DNA of 14,088 nt from Nitrospina sp. GTDB lineage: Bacteria; Nitrospinota; Nitrospinia; Nitrospinales; Nitrospinaceae. The stretch lies in contig SMVS01000047.1 in assembly GCA_004357435.1 (NCBI GenBank), positions 1 to 14,088 of the forward strand, in the 5' to 3' direction. The notes under the pieces were generated by a model. The model made no database searches. It was not told the DNA's origin and saw only the letters and a program-made list of their open reading frames with translations. A program made the translations under genes and the position numbers. Each line of letters opens with the position of its first letter. Position 1 is the first letter of the stretch. Positions 7,389 to 12,873 of this stretch are shown piece by piece.

Positions 7389-7413
7389 CCGGTCCAGCGA
7401 GGCACTGGACCGG
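7389..7413. other. Strong 9-bp hairpin downstream of the minus-strand small-protein operon
   Basis: Perfect stem CCGGTCCAG (7389-7397) and CTGGACCGG (7405-7413) with a seven-base loop, about 20 bases beyond the stop of the minus-strand gene ending at 7433. On the minus strand it is followed by an A-rich, not T-rich, stretch, so it is not a canonical intrinsic terminator. It could stabilise the mRNA 3' end. Confidence 0.45.
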
Positions 7414-7432
7414 TTCTGGGGGAGGCCGAGAG

Positions 7433-7654
7433 CTAAGAGTTTTTGTGAGCCAGTTGTGCCGTCCTGGCTTCCAGGATTTTTTGCAGGTCAGGGTGATACA
7501 GCACCGCAGTTGTATCCGCGTGACTGGAATGGGACTGGAAACGGTTCATGAGCTTGTGGCGCAGTGGGGTGAAAGAACTTTTTCTGCCCCGCCACAAAAA
7601 CCAGGTACCGCTGAGAAGCGTGGCACTCATTATGCGAGTCCAAAAAACGGTCAT
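7433..7654 (-). CDS. Small membrane-anchored protein, 73 residues, unknown
   Basis: The likely start is the ATG at 7654 (MTVFWTRIMSATLLSGTWFL), because GGAGGG lies seven bases upstream; the ATG at 7669 would place that Shine-Dalgarno inside the coding region. One N-terminal hydrophobic segment is followed by WRGRKSS, indicating a cytosolic-side basic anchor, then a polar, His-containing tail of about 45 residues. Only 23 bases separate it from the 52-residue membrane protein gene upstream on the same strand, so the two probably form an operon. No family recognised. Confidence 0.55.
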   Translation of the reverse strand: MTVFWTRIMSATLLSGTWFLWRGRKSSFTPLRHKLMNRFQSHSSHADTTAVLYHPDLQKILEARTAQLAHKNS

Positions 7655-7677
7655 GGTGGTGCCCTCCATCCAATATT

Positions 7678-7836
7678 TTAATCGGCCCTATAAGCGTGTC
7701 TTGAAATCCAGCGGGACTGAATTGAACCGTTCTCTTCCGCCGCCACCGGATGCTTTTTTAGCTCATGGAATTTAGCAAAGATATACCCAAGTACTAAGCA
7801 AGTGACTCCGATGATGTGTGGTAAATAGGTACTCAT
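7678..7836 (-). CDS. Very small single-pass membrane protein, 52 residues
   Basis: Minus-strand ORF beginning MSTYLPHIIGVTCLVLGYIF, i.e. a hydrophobic segment of about 18 residues right after a short N-terminus, then AKFHELKKHP and a polar tail ending RHAYRAD, stop at 7678-7680. Support comes from a full expression context: an extended -10 promoter (7868-7876), a GAGAAGG Shine-Dalgarno next to the ATG, and a tightly following second small-protein gene with its own GGAGGG site. No homolog recognised; a role as a small subunit or regulator of a membrane complex would be speculation. Confidence 0.6.
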   Translation of the reverse strand: MSTYLPHIIGVTCLVLGYIFAKFHELKKHPVAAEENGSIQSRWISRHAYRAD

Positions 7837-7846
7837 GGTACCTTCT

Positions 7847-7876
7847 CCCCAATTGGGGTAATAAACGATTATACCA
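7847..7876 (-). promoter_or_regulatory. Extended -10 promoter with palindrome overlapping the 5' leader
   Basis: On the minus strand, TGGTATAAT (plus-strand 7868-7876) is a perfect extended -10 element; no good -35 is needed or seen. Transcription would start near 7861. The leader then contains the perfect 12-bp palindrome CCCCAATTGGGG (7847-7858), whose last bases run into the GGGGAGAAGG ribosome-binding region of the 52-residue protein gene, so it could act as an operator or as a hairpin masking the site. Confidence 0.55.
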
Positions 7877-8120
7877 GTTTAAACGCAATAAACGTTCCTT
7901 AAGTCCTTTAAAAATAATTATTTACAAAATCTATAAATGTAAATCTTATATAACTAACTAAAGCTATTGGCTTTAAATCCCCATCTTTTTCAAGGTTTTT
8001 TTTAAAAATTTGGTTCTTGATTTATGGGATAGAAAAGATGGTTGGAATAGACAGTTTTTGTCACTTCTTGCGTCAATTGTGGGTTAAATGCGGGGAGCCA
8101 GCAAAGGTTTAAAATTGAAA
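7877..8120. other. AT-rich gene-free interval
   Basis: No ORF with a start and ribosome-binding site is visible on either strand. Composition is markedly AT-rich from about 7880 to 8050. It separates the promoter of the small-protein operon from the terminator of the upstream minus-strand ORFs; apart from the promoter upstream region I see nothing assignable. Confidence 0.4.
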
Positions 8121-8150
8121 AAAACCCGTGGCAAGCCGGTGGCGGGTTTT
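8118..8150 (-). terminator. Intrinsic terminator for minus-strand transcription
   Basis: Stem AAAACCCG (8121-8128) and CGGGTTTT (8143-8150) enclosing a GC-rich loop. Read on the minus strand the stem is followed by a run of seven T (8118-8124 on the plus strand are A), giving a good rho-independent terminator; the plus-strand T-run is shorter. It overlaps the stop codon of the ORF ending at 8149. Confidence 0.7.
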
Positions 8151-8352
8151 AGAGTGCTGTTGGGTTTTTAATGGGAAAGTCAGCAAACAAAGATTTATCT
8201 GACGGAACAGCGCCTTGAATTATGTGAATGATCCCCAGGGCATACGCTCTGGTGGGTGCATACCCCGGGGCCCAATCTGGCAAGTCACTTGGAGGAAAAC
8301 TTGCCTGTTTAAAAATATATATCCTATCTGCGGCCTTGCCTGGGCTTATCAA
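8149..8352 (-). CDS. Doubtful ORF, 67 residues, or remnant of a gene
   Basis: Opens with a TTG directly after an in-frame TAA and reads through DLPDWAPGYAPTRAYALGII to a stop lying in the terminator at 8118-8150. The stop-terminator arrangement favours a real transcript end, but there is no ATG, no Shine-Dalgarno and no recognised family. It may be the decayed 3' end of a longer gene rather than an intact one. Confidence 0.25.
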   Translation of the reverse strand: MISPGKAADRIYIFKQASFPPSDLPDWAPGYAPTRAYALGIIHIIQGAVPSDKSLFADFPIKNPTAL

Positions 8353-8372
8353 TTATTGATGGGTCACCTGAA

Positions 8373-8618
8373 CTAAAGCAAAAGTCGTTCCAATGTTTCC
8401 AGTGCCAACTCGCTGGCCGGTAAAAATCGGCGAACTAATTTATAACCTATTGGAAAGATATAACTTGGTTTCGTTGAAATTTTTTTAAAGCCGTTAGGGT
8501 TGTTCATGCCGGGAACTGAGTTCTTCCAAAATTTCTGGATGTCTTCAATAAATTTAGTGCGGAGAGGGCAAATTTTAATAATTTTGTAGAAAAACCGGGC
8601 AGGTTGGAAAATTTTCAA
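8373..8618 (-). CDS. Doubtful ORF, 81 residues, possible gene remnant
   Basis: A basic, aromatic-rich ORF (MKIFQPARFFYKIIKICPLR onward) that starts at a TTG without a Shine-Dalgarno; the frame is open upstream. It ends LALETLERLLL, 20 bases before the ORF at 8352. Both lie on the same strand above one terminator and could be fragments of one degraded gene or of a mobile insertion. No family recognised. Confidence 0.3.
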   Translation of the reverse strand: MKIFQPARFFYKIIKICPLRTKFIEDIQKFWKNSVPGMNNPNGFKKISTKPSYIFPIGYKLVRRFLPASELALETLERLLL

Positions 8619-8642
8619 AACTTGGATGAAGATAAAAGGGGG

Positions 8643-8695
8643 GCCAGCTACCTGGCAGTGATTTGCTCGAATACACCGTGCTCCAGATAGCTGGC
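8643..8695. repeat. Long imperfect inverted repeat
   Basis: GCCAGCTA (8643-8650), a mismatch, then CTGG pair with CCAG, a mismatch, then TAGCTGGC (8688-8695): 12 of 13 positions pair around a 27-base loop. It begins about 10 bases after the stop of the minus-strand gene ending at 8706; on that strand the stem is followed by CCCCTTTT, so it may act as a weak terminator. Confidence 0.5.
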
Positions 8696-8705
8696 GGGGG
8701 AGATT

Positions 8706-9035
8706 TTATGCGCCGGTTGGTTTCGTTTCGTCCAACTTATGAATGTGGGCCCACTTTGAAAAATTTTTTCCGATTTTAAGGCGCAGGCCGGTGGCGGTAT
8801 CCAATGGGAATCCATCCCTGTGCTTCGCCTGCAGGTTTTTCAACTTGTTTGCATAAAGCAGTTTCAATCCGAATATTACTGCCAGAAGCGCCACCATAAT
8901 TCCCAGGGTGAAGTGATAGGACAGGTTGTTGCCCATGGTGAACCCGCTATGCCACAGGCAATCCGCGGCCAGCCCCGGTTGCGCCCCACCCAACAGTGTT
9001 GTCGCATAAATCATGACCCGCATACCTGATTTCAT
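8706..9035 (-). CDS. Exported/anchored small membrane protein, 109 residues, unknown
   Basis: The ATG at 9035 is chosen because GGAGGG stands seven bases upstream; an ATG at 9050 overlaps that site. The N-terminus MKSGMRVMIYATTLLGGAQP followed by GLAAD looks like a Sec signal peptide with cleavage after LAA or thereabouts. A second hydrophobic segment, FTLGIMVALLAVIFGLKLLY, at about residues 46-65, is followed by a basic cytosolic tail ending HKLDETKPTGA. Predicted topology: short periplasmic N-terminus with one Cys, one membrane pass, cytosolic C-terminal half. No family recognised. It stands alone, with the inverted repeat at 8643-8695 downstream and a possible sigma-54 promoter upstream. 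Confidence 0.7.
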   Translation of the reverse strand: MKSGMRVMIYATTLLGGAQPGLAADCLWHSGFTMGNNLSYHFTLGIMVALLAVIFGLKLLYANKLKNLQAKHRDGFPLDTATGLRLKIGKNFSKWAHIHKLDETKPTGA

Positions 9036-9065
9036 ATTTTTACCCTCCATTGGAAATAACCGATG

Positions 9066-9108
9066 CTTAATCTTTTCTTGATTAAGGTAAAAGCAAGAGC
9101 CATTCCAA
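9066..9108 (-). promoter_or_regulatory. Possible sigma-54 promoter plus CTTAATC inverted repeat
   Basis: On the minus strand TTGGAATG-GCTC-TTGCT (plus-strand 9092-9108) keeps the GG-N10-GC spacing of sigma-54 promoters and a perfect TTGCT -12 element; the -24 element differs from TGGCACG at two positions. Transcription would start near 9081. Immediately downstream, CTTAATC (9066-9072) and GATTAAG (9080-9086) form a perfect 7-bp inverted repeat in the leader of the 109-residue protein gene. No enhancer-binding-protein site was identified. Confidence 0.35.
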
Positions 9109-9314
9109 AAAGTTATTGAGAACGGCTAGGTCGGCGAATTGATGGCGGGCACTTCTAAAATTAGTTGATTTTTTGCGCTTTAAATTTTGGTATCCGATAA
9201 AGAATATTTTCAGGTTGTGGGGGTGGGCAAAATGGGTTTTTAAAAACAGACAATTCCTGTCACCGAAAACCAAAATTTTGTCGGCTTGGTTTCAGGGATT
9301 TGCTTTTAAAAGGC

Positions 9315-10067
9315 TTATAAATCAATGACTGTAAGGTCCTGGGCGAGAATTATTTTACCGGAAAACTGCCTTTGGCAAGTTTGCAGGACGTCTGCCATAT
9401 CGCAGGGCGGGTAAAAATGGGTGAGGCATAAGGTTTGACAGCCCGATTCGCGTGCCATCTGGCCACACAAGGTGGGTGTCAGGTGCTTAATGATTTTCAT
9501 GTCATCGGGCATGGAGCATTCCAGGATCATGAGGTCCGCATTTTTTCCCAGCTCCACCATGCCGGGACTGTAATCGGTATCTCCGGAGATGGCCATGGTC
9601 TTCCCATTGGGATCAGTGAACCGGAACCCGCGGCTGATTTCAATATGCGCCACCTTTTTAGTGGTCACCTGCAAATCGCCGTATTGACGGGTTTCCTCAT
9701 CCTGCTCCAGAATTTCAAGGGGGTAAGTTTTGGGGACCAGCCAGTTATTGAAAGCGTCCATCAATTTATCGAAGTAGGCTTTGAACCCGGGACCGGCTAC
9801 AATTTCAAGGGAGCGCCGCCGTGGGTCTTGGGGGTACCGGGTGCTGAACAAAAAATAGATGAGGTCGCACATGTGATCCGGATGGTGGTGAGTGAAGTAA
9901 ATACGGTCGATGTCGTGGTAGGTGATCCCCAACCGTAAAAGCTGATGCACATTGCCGTATCCGAAATCGATCAGGGACCGGACCCCGTCACTTTCCAGGA
10001 GGACACCGGCCGAGTTTCTGGCCAGGTCGGGTACCAGGGTACCGGAACCGAGAATAGTGATTTTCAT
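9315..10067 (-). CDS. Ribonuclease Z-like metallo-beta-lactamase-fold hydrolase
   Basis: A 250-residue cytosolic dizinc hydrolase. Start at the ATG at 10067 (MKITILGSGTLVPDLARNSA), which begins directly with the first strand of the fold; upstream codons are non-homologous and no clear Shine-Dalgarno is seen. Metal ligands are in place: the HxHxDH motif as H60-H-H62-P-D64-H65, H141 (VAHIE), bridging D163 in SGDTDYS, H195 in KHLTP and H217 in LTHFYPP. The layout matches the RNase Z/ElaC branch, which processes tRNA 3' ends, but it is shorter than typical RNase Z and lacks an obvious exosite arm, so it could act on another phosphodiester or small substrate. It diverges from the DUF1566 gene at 10192. 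Confidence 0.85.
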   Translation of the reverse strand: MKITILGSGTLVPDLARNSAGVLLESDGVRSLIDFGYGNVHQLLRLGITYHDIDRIYFTHHHPDHMCDLIYFLFSTRYPQDPRRRSLEIVAGPGFKAYFDKLMDAFNNWLVPKTYPLEILEQDEETRQYGDLQVTTKKVAHIEISRGFRFTDPNGKTMAISGDTDYSPGMVELGKNADLMILECSMPDDMKIIKHLTPTLCGQMARESGCQTLCLTHFYPPCDMADVLQTCQRQFSGKIILAQDLTVIDL

Positions 10068-10104
10068 GGGGGATTCCGGGTGGTTTTGCGGATTAAAATA
10101 GGGT

Positions 10105-10133
10105 TTGGTTTGATGTGAACCGATCAGTATAAT
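10105..10133 (+). promoter_or_regulatory. Sigma-70-type promoter for the DUF1566-cytochrome operon
   Basis: TTGGTT (10105-10110) and a perfect TATAAT (10128-10133) are separated by 17 bp, the optimal spacing. Transcription would begin near 10140, leaving a leader of about 50 bases before the ATG at 10192. Confidence 0.55.
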
Positions 10134-10191
10134 GAGGCATAGTGACAACTGGAATTATAATCTGCCTGGCTTGAATAGGAGTTTTTTTTAT

Positions 10192-10692
10192 ATGCATTTT
10201 TTATCCATGCGATCTGTCTTTCTGAATTTTCTTCTGATCCTGTTCCTGGGAACCGGAAGCCTCACCGCGGAGACTTCCCGGTTCACCGATCTCGGTAAAG
10301 GTACCGTGATGGATAATCAAACCGGGTTGATGTGGCAAAAAGGCGACTCGTACCATGAATTGAATAAGGGCATGAACTGGTATGAGGCCCTGGAGTATAT
10401 TGACCGAAAAAATTCTGAAAACTATGGTGGCTTCAGCGATTGGCGGCTCCCGAAGATTAAGGAAATTGAAAAGATATGGGAGCCCAAACGCCCGATCGCC
10501 AGTAAGGATGGCGATCCCATCGGCCTGCCAGAAGTGTTTACCGGCGGCGGCAGTTATTATTTATGGACGGCCAATGAACGCAATCTCGACAATGCCTGGT
10601 ACTTTGGCCTGGGCCAGAAGGAAGATTACTTCAACTTGAAAGATTTGGGCGATCTGGATCAGGGTGTTAAAATGGTCCGGAAAGCAAAATAA
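10192..10692 (+). CDS. Exported DUF1566 (Lcl C-terminal-like) domain protein
   Basis: 166 residues. The ATG at 10192 follows AGGAG by about ten bases (a run of T lies between) and begins a signal peptide, MHFLSMRSVFLNFLLILFLG, with likely cleavage after LTA (about residue 26); ATG 10207 is an alternative. The mature part is one DUF1566 domain: FTDLGKGTVMDNQTGLMWQK, W-x-EALEYIDR, GGFSDWRLPKIKEIEKI, and the late YLWTANER ... AWYFGLG. Such domains are common in secreted or surface proteins of proteobacteria and related phyla, related to the C-lectin-like fold; the ligand is unknown. Promoter at 10105-10133. The cytochrome gene starts 38 bases after the stop, with a small ACCTTG/CAAGGT hairpin (10694-10710) between, so the two are probably co-transcribed. 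Confidence 0.85.
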   Translation: MHFLSMRSVFLNFLLILFLGTGSLTAETSRFTDLGKGTVMDNQTGLMWQKGDSYHELNKGMNWYEALEYIDRKNSENYGGFSDWRLPKIKEIEKIWEPKRPIASKDGDPIGLPEVFTGGGSYYLWTANERNLDNAWYFGLGQKEDYFNLKDLGDLDQGVKMVRKAK

Positions 10693-10730
10693 TACCTTGA
10701 CCTGCAAGGTGGAATCCAGGGGTATTCACA

Positions 10731-12548
10731 ATGATGCAAAAACAGTGTCCGCATGACATGAGCAATAGATTAAAAATAGTTTTGGTGGTGGCCCTGCTGA
10801 CGTTTGCTTTAGGGATGCCCAGCGGCGTGTTCTCCCATAGCGAAGAAAAGCACGACCACGATATCAATAAACTTTCCCCCAAGCCGGAGGGCATGATTGA
10901 ATTTGGTCAGGATCCGCCCCCCGCGGGATCGGAATACGCGGTGCCCCCGATGGACCACGGGGACCATGGCATGCATGGCATGGATCACAGCATGCCCGGC
11001 GATGACCCCTTCCGCCAGCGTGGCACCCACGACCTTTCCAAACTTGAGAAACCAAAGACCAAAGCGCAAGCTTTGCTGGCCCGAGGCAGAAACATATACC
11101 TTCACATGTGCGCCTTTTGTCACGGGGAAGATGGCAACGGTGGCGGCATAGCCACGGATTACCTGTATCCCTGGCCGCGGGATTTTCGCAAGGGTATTTT
11201 TAAATTCCGCTCGACTCCCACCGGGACTTTGGTCCGGGATGAAGATATTTATCGCACCATCACTCTGGGGGTAGCCGGCACGGCCATGCCGGCCTGGGGA
11301 GACGCGTTGTCTCCGGAAGATACCTGGGCGTTGGTGAATCTCATCAAAAGTTTTTCCAAGCGATTTCGTAAGGAAGCACCGGGCCAGGCCATCAAAATCG
11401 AACCGGTTGCTTCGACCCCGGAGCGGATCGCACGCGGCAAAGAATTATTCTTTCAAAACAAATGCAACGATTGCCACGGGGATAGCGGCAAAGGCGATGG
11501 GCGTCTGGCGGACTCTTTGATCGATGCCTGGCGCCATGCGGTCTTTGTCCACGACATCACCAATCCCAATCACTTCAAGGCGGGGCGCCAGCCGGAAGCC
11601 ATTTACCGCACCATTTCCACCGGGCTGGACGGCACCCCCATGGAGTCCTACTCGCATTTGCCGGAGCAGGATCGATGGGCATTGGTCCATTTCATTCGGT
11701 CCCGTTTTTCCAAGGATTTTCAAAAGGCCGAGTTTGAAACGGACATTTATTCCAAATATGTGTCGTTTGAATTGGATACCGATCCATACAGTCCCGTATG
11801 GAAAGATGTGGCGTCGACCAATCTGGTGCTGAGGCCATTGTCGGCCCGGCGCGATGCGGTGGAGGTCATCAATTTTGCTTCCGTCAATAACGGGGAGGTC
11901 ATCGCCATCCGGCTGAAATGGAAAGACGCCACCAAGGACGGTTTTGTGGAGAACCGGAGTGATGTGTACACCGATGGCGCCGCCGTGCAGTTGGCCCTGG
12001 GGGCTGTGACTCTGCACACGCACGGCCACAACGAACCTTTCTTTGGCATGGGCAATCGCGGCAAACCGGTTAACATCTGGCACTGGCGGGCGGGGTTGGA
12101 AGAAACTTTGGAGGCGTCCGAGGATTCCGAATACTTAGGCGGGGTCGATATGGATGCCCTCATTTTTGGCGGCATCATGTCCAATCCCGTAACCCGGTTG
12201 CTCAGCACCGCGCAAAACTCCGTGGATGAACTCAATGCCGAAGGCTTCGGCACCATCACCCCGCAACTGCCGGAATTCCAGAACGTGGAAGGAGCCGGTG
12301 AATGGCAGGATGGCGAGTGGACCGTGGTGTTTCTACGCACCTTGGAGTCCCGGGGCAAATGGGATGCCGTCCTCAAAATAGACACGCCGGTGCTGGTGGC
12401 GTTCGCGGTGTGGGATGGCGTCAAGGATGACCGCAATGGCCGCAAGGTGATCACTGTTTGGCAACGACTGAATGTTCAGCGCGAGCCTACTACCCGCCAA
12501 GGCCAGGTTGCACCTGGCTCCTTAGCGGGAGGGGAGGCGGATGGCTGA
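10731..12548 (+). CDS. Diheme cytochrome c fused to ethylbenzene-dehydrogenase-gamma-like heme domain (NxrC-like candidate)
   Basis: A 605-residue periplasmic electron-transfer protein. AGGGG at 10718-10722 supports the ATG at 10731 (10734 and 10758 also possible); the signal peptide hydrophobic core is about residues 14-34. A Met/His-rich linker with HxH and MDHGDHGMHGMDHSM lies at about 36-88. Two class I cytochrome c domains follow: CAFCH (127-131) with likely axial Met186 in TAMPAWG, and CNDCH (245-249) with likely axial Met304 in GTPM. Residues ~345-585 resemble the ethylbenzene dehydrogenase gamma (heme b) domain: VEVINFASVNNGEVIAIRLKW, DGAAVQLALG, NIWHWRAG and a late LVAFAVWDG. Gamma subunits of type II DMSO-reductase-family enzymes, including proposed NXR gamma subunits, share that domain. 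No alpha or beta subunit gene is within the window, so the partner is unknown. The final ~19 residues come from repeat copy F. Confidence 0.88.
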   Translation: MMQKQCPHDMSNRLKIVLVVALLTFALGMPSGVFSHSEEKHDHDINKLSPKPEGMIEFGQDPPPAGSEYAVPPMDHGDHGMHGMDHSMPGDDPFRQRGTHDLSKLEKPKTKAQALLARGRNIYLHMCAFCHGEDGNGGGIATDYLYPWPRDFRKGIFKFRSTPTGTLVRDEDIYRTITLGVAGTAMPAWGDALSPEDTWALVNLIKSFSKRFRKEAPGQAIKIEPVASTPERIARGKELFFQNKCNDCHGDSGKGDGRLADSLIDAWRHAVFVHDITNPNHFKAGRQPEAIYRTISTGLDGTPMESYSHLPEQDRWALVHFIRSRFSKDFQKAEFETDIYSKYVSFELDTDPYSPVWKDVASTNLVLRPLSARRDAVEVINFASVNNGEVIAIRLKWKDATKDGFVENRSDVYTDGAAVQLALGAVTLHTHGHNEPFFGMGNRGKPVNIWHWRAGLEETLEASEDSEYLGGVDMDALIFGGIMSNPVTRLLSTAQNSVDELNAEGFGTITPQLPEFQNVEGAGEWQDGEWTVVFLRTLESRGKWDAVLKIDTPVLVAFAVWDGVKDDRNGRKVITVWQRLNVQREPTTRQGQVAPGSLAGGEADG

Positions 12549-12621
12549 TCTCGGTGAATCATGCCTAATAATTGTTGAGCGCCAGCAGAGCGTGACCCTT
12601 TTTGCTCCGGCGTTTCGCCGG
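12494..12621 (-). repeat. Modular hairpin repeat, copy F (encodes the cytochrome C-terminus)
   Basis: Minus-strand orientation. Its 5' hairpin is CCGGCG (12607-12612), loop TTT, CGCCGG (12616-12621), followed on the minus strand by AGCAAAAAGGGTCACGCTCTG. The core on that strand is GCGCTCAACAATTATTAGGC, then GATTCACCGAGATCAGCC. The 3' end is a long imperfect hairpin around GCCAGGT (12502-12508) / ACCTGGC (12512-12518). The cytochrome reading frame enters this copy and stops in it at 12546-12548. Confidence 0.85.
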
Positions 12622-12745
12622 GCAGGGGAGGCGGATGGCTGACCAGCCTGCGGCTGGTGGCAAATGGTGATGTTCTGCGCATCATGCCCAATAATTATTG
12701 ACCGCAATACCAAGTTGGGCCTCGTTAGCTCCGGCGCTTCGCCGG
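12622..12745 (-). repeat. Modular hairpin repeat, copy G
   Basis: Tandem with copy F, same orientation. 5' hairpin: perfect CCGGCG (12731-12736), loop CTT, CGCCGG (12740-12745), then on the minus strand AGCTAACGAGG. Core on that strand: GGTCAATAATTATTGGGC then ATGATGCGCAGAA. 3' hairpin: perfect CCAGCC (12643-12648), loop TGC, GGCTGG (12652-12657), then CAGCCATCCGCCTCCCCTGC, the same right-end sequence as copies A and F. Confidence 0.85.
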
Positions 12746-12790
12746 TCCGCCCTTCTCCGCAGGCGGCCAGAGGGCTTGTTCCTGGGTCTC

Positions 12791-12821
12791 GTTGCCTCAT
12801 AAATGAGGCAACAAAAAAAAA
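12791..12821 (+). other. Inverted repeat followed by a run of nine A at the disrupted gene start
   Basis: GTTGCCTCAT (12791-12800) and ATGAGGCAAC (12803-12812) are perfect complements around two bases; nine A follow (12813-12821). The ATG at 12803 opens the frame MRQQKKTARM and then meets a TAA at 12833-12835. Adding one A (or removing two) to the run would join this start to the signal peptide of the downstream CXXCH protein. The hairpin is followed by A, not T, so it is not a terminator on this strand. Confidence 0.6.
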
Positions 12822-12873
12822 CCGCACGGATGTAAAACGTTCTTTCCTGCCGGCAGTCGCGGGGATTTTTCTC

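Noticed and set aside
7193..7681. Plus-strand ORF of 162 codons
   Set aside because: It begins inside the 51-residue gene, passes through repeat copy E and lies antisense to the 73-residue gene, with no family resemblance.
9082..9273. Minus-strand ORF of 63 codons
   Set aside because: No Shine-Dalgarno, unusual composition, and it overlaps the putative promoter of the 109-residue protein gene.
3577..12745. CRISPR array
   Set aside because: The repeats are long, diverged, in two orientations, with genes between them and no regular spacers or cas genes.
12791..12821. Intrinsic terminator on the plus strand
   Set aside because: The stem is followed by A, not T; on the minus strand the T-run precedes the stem.
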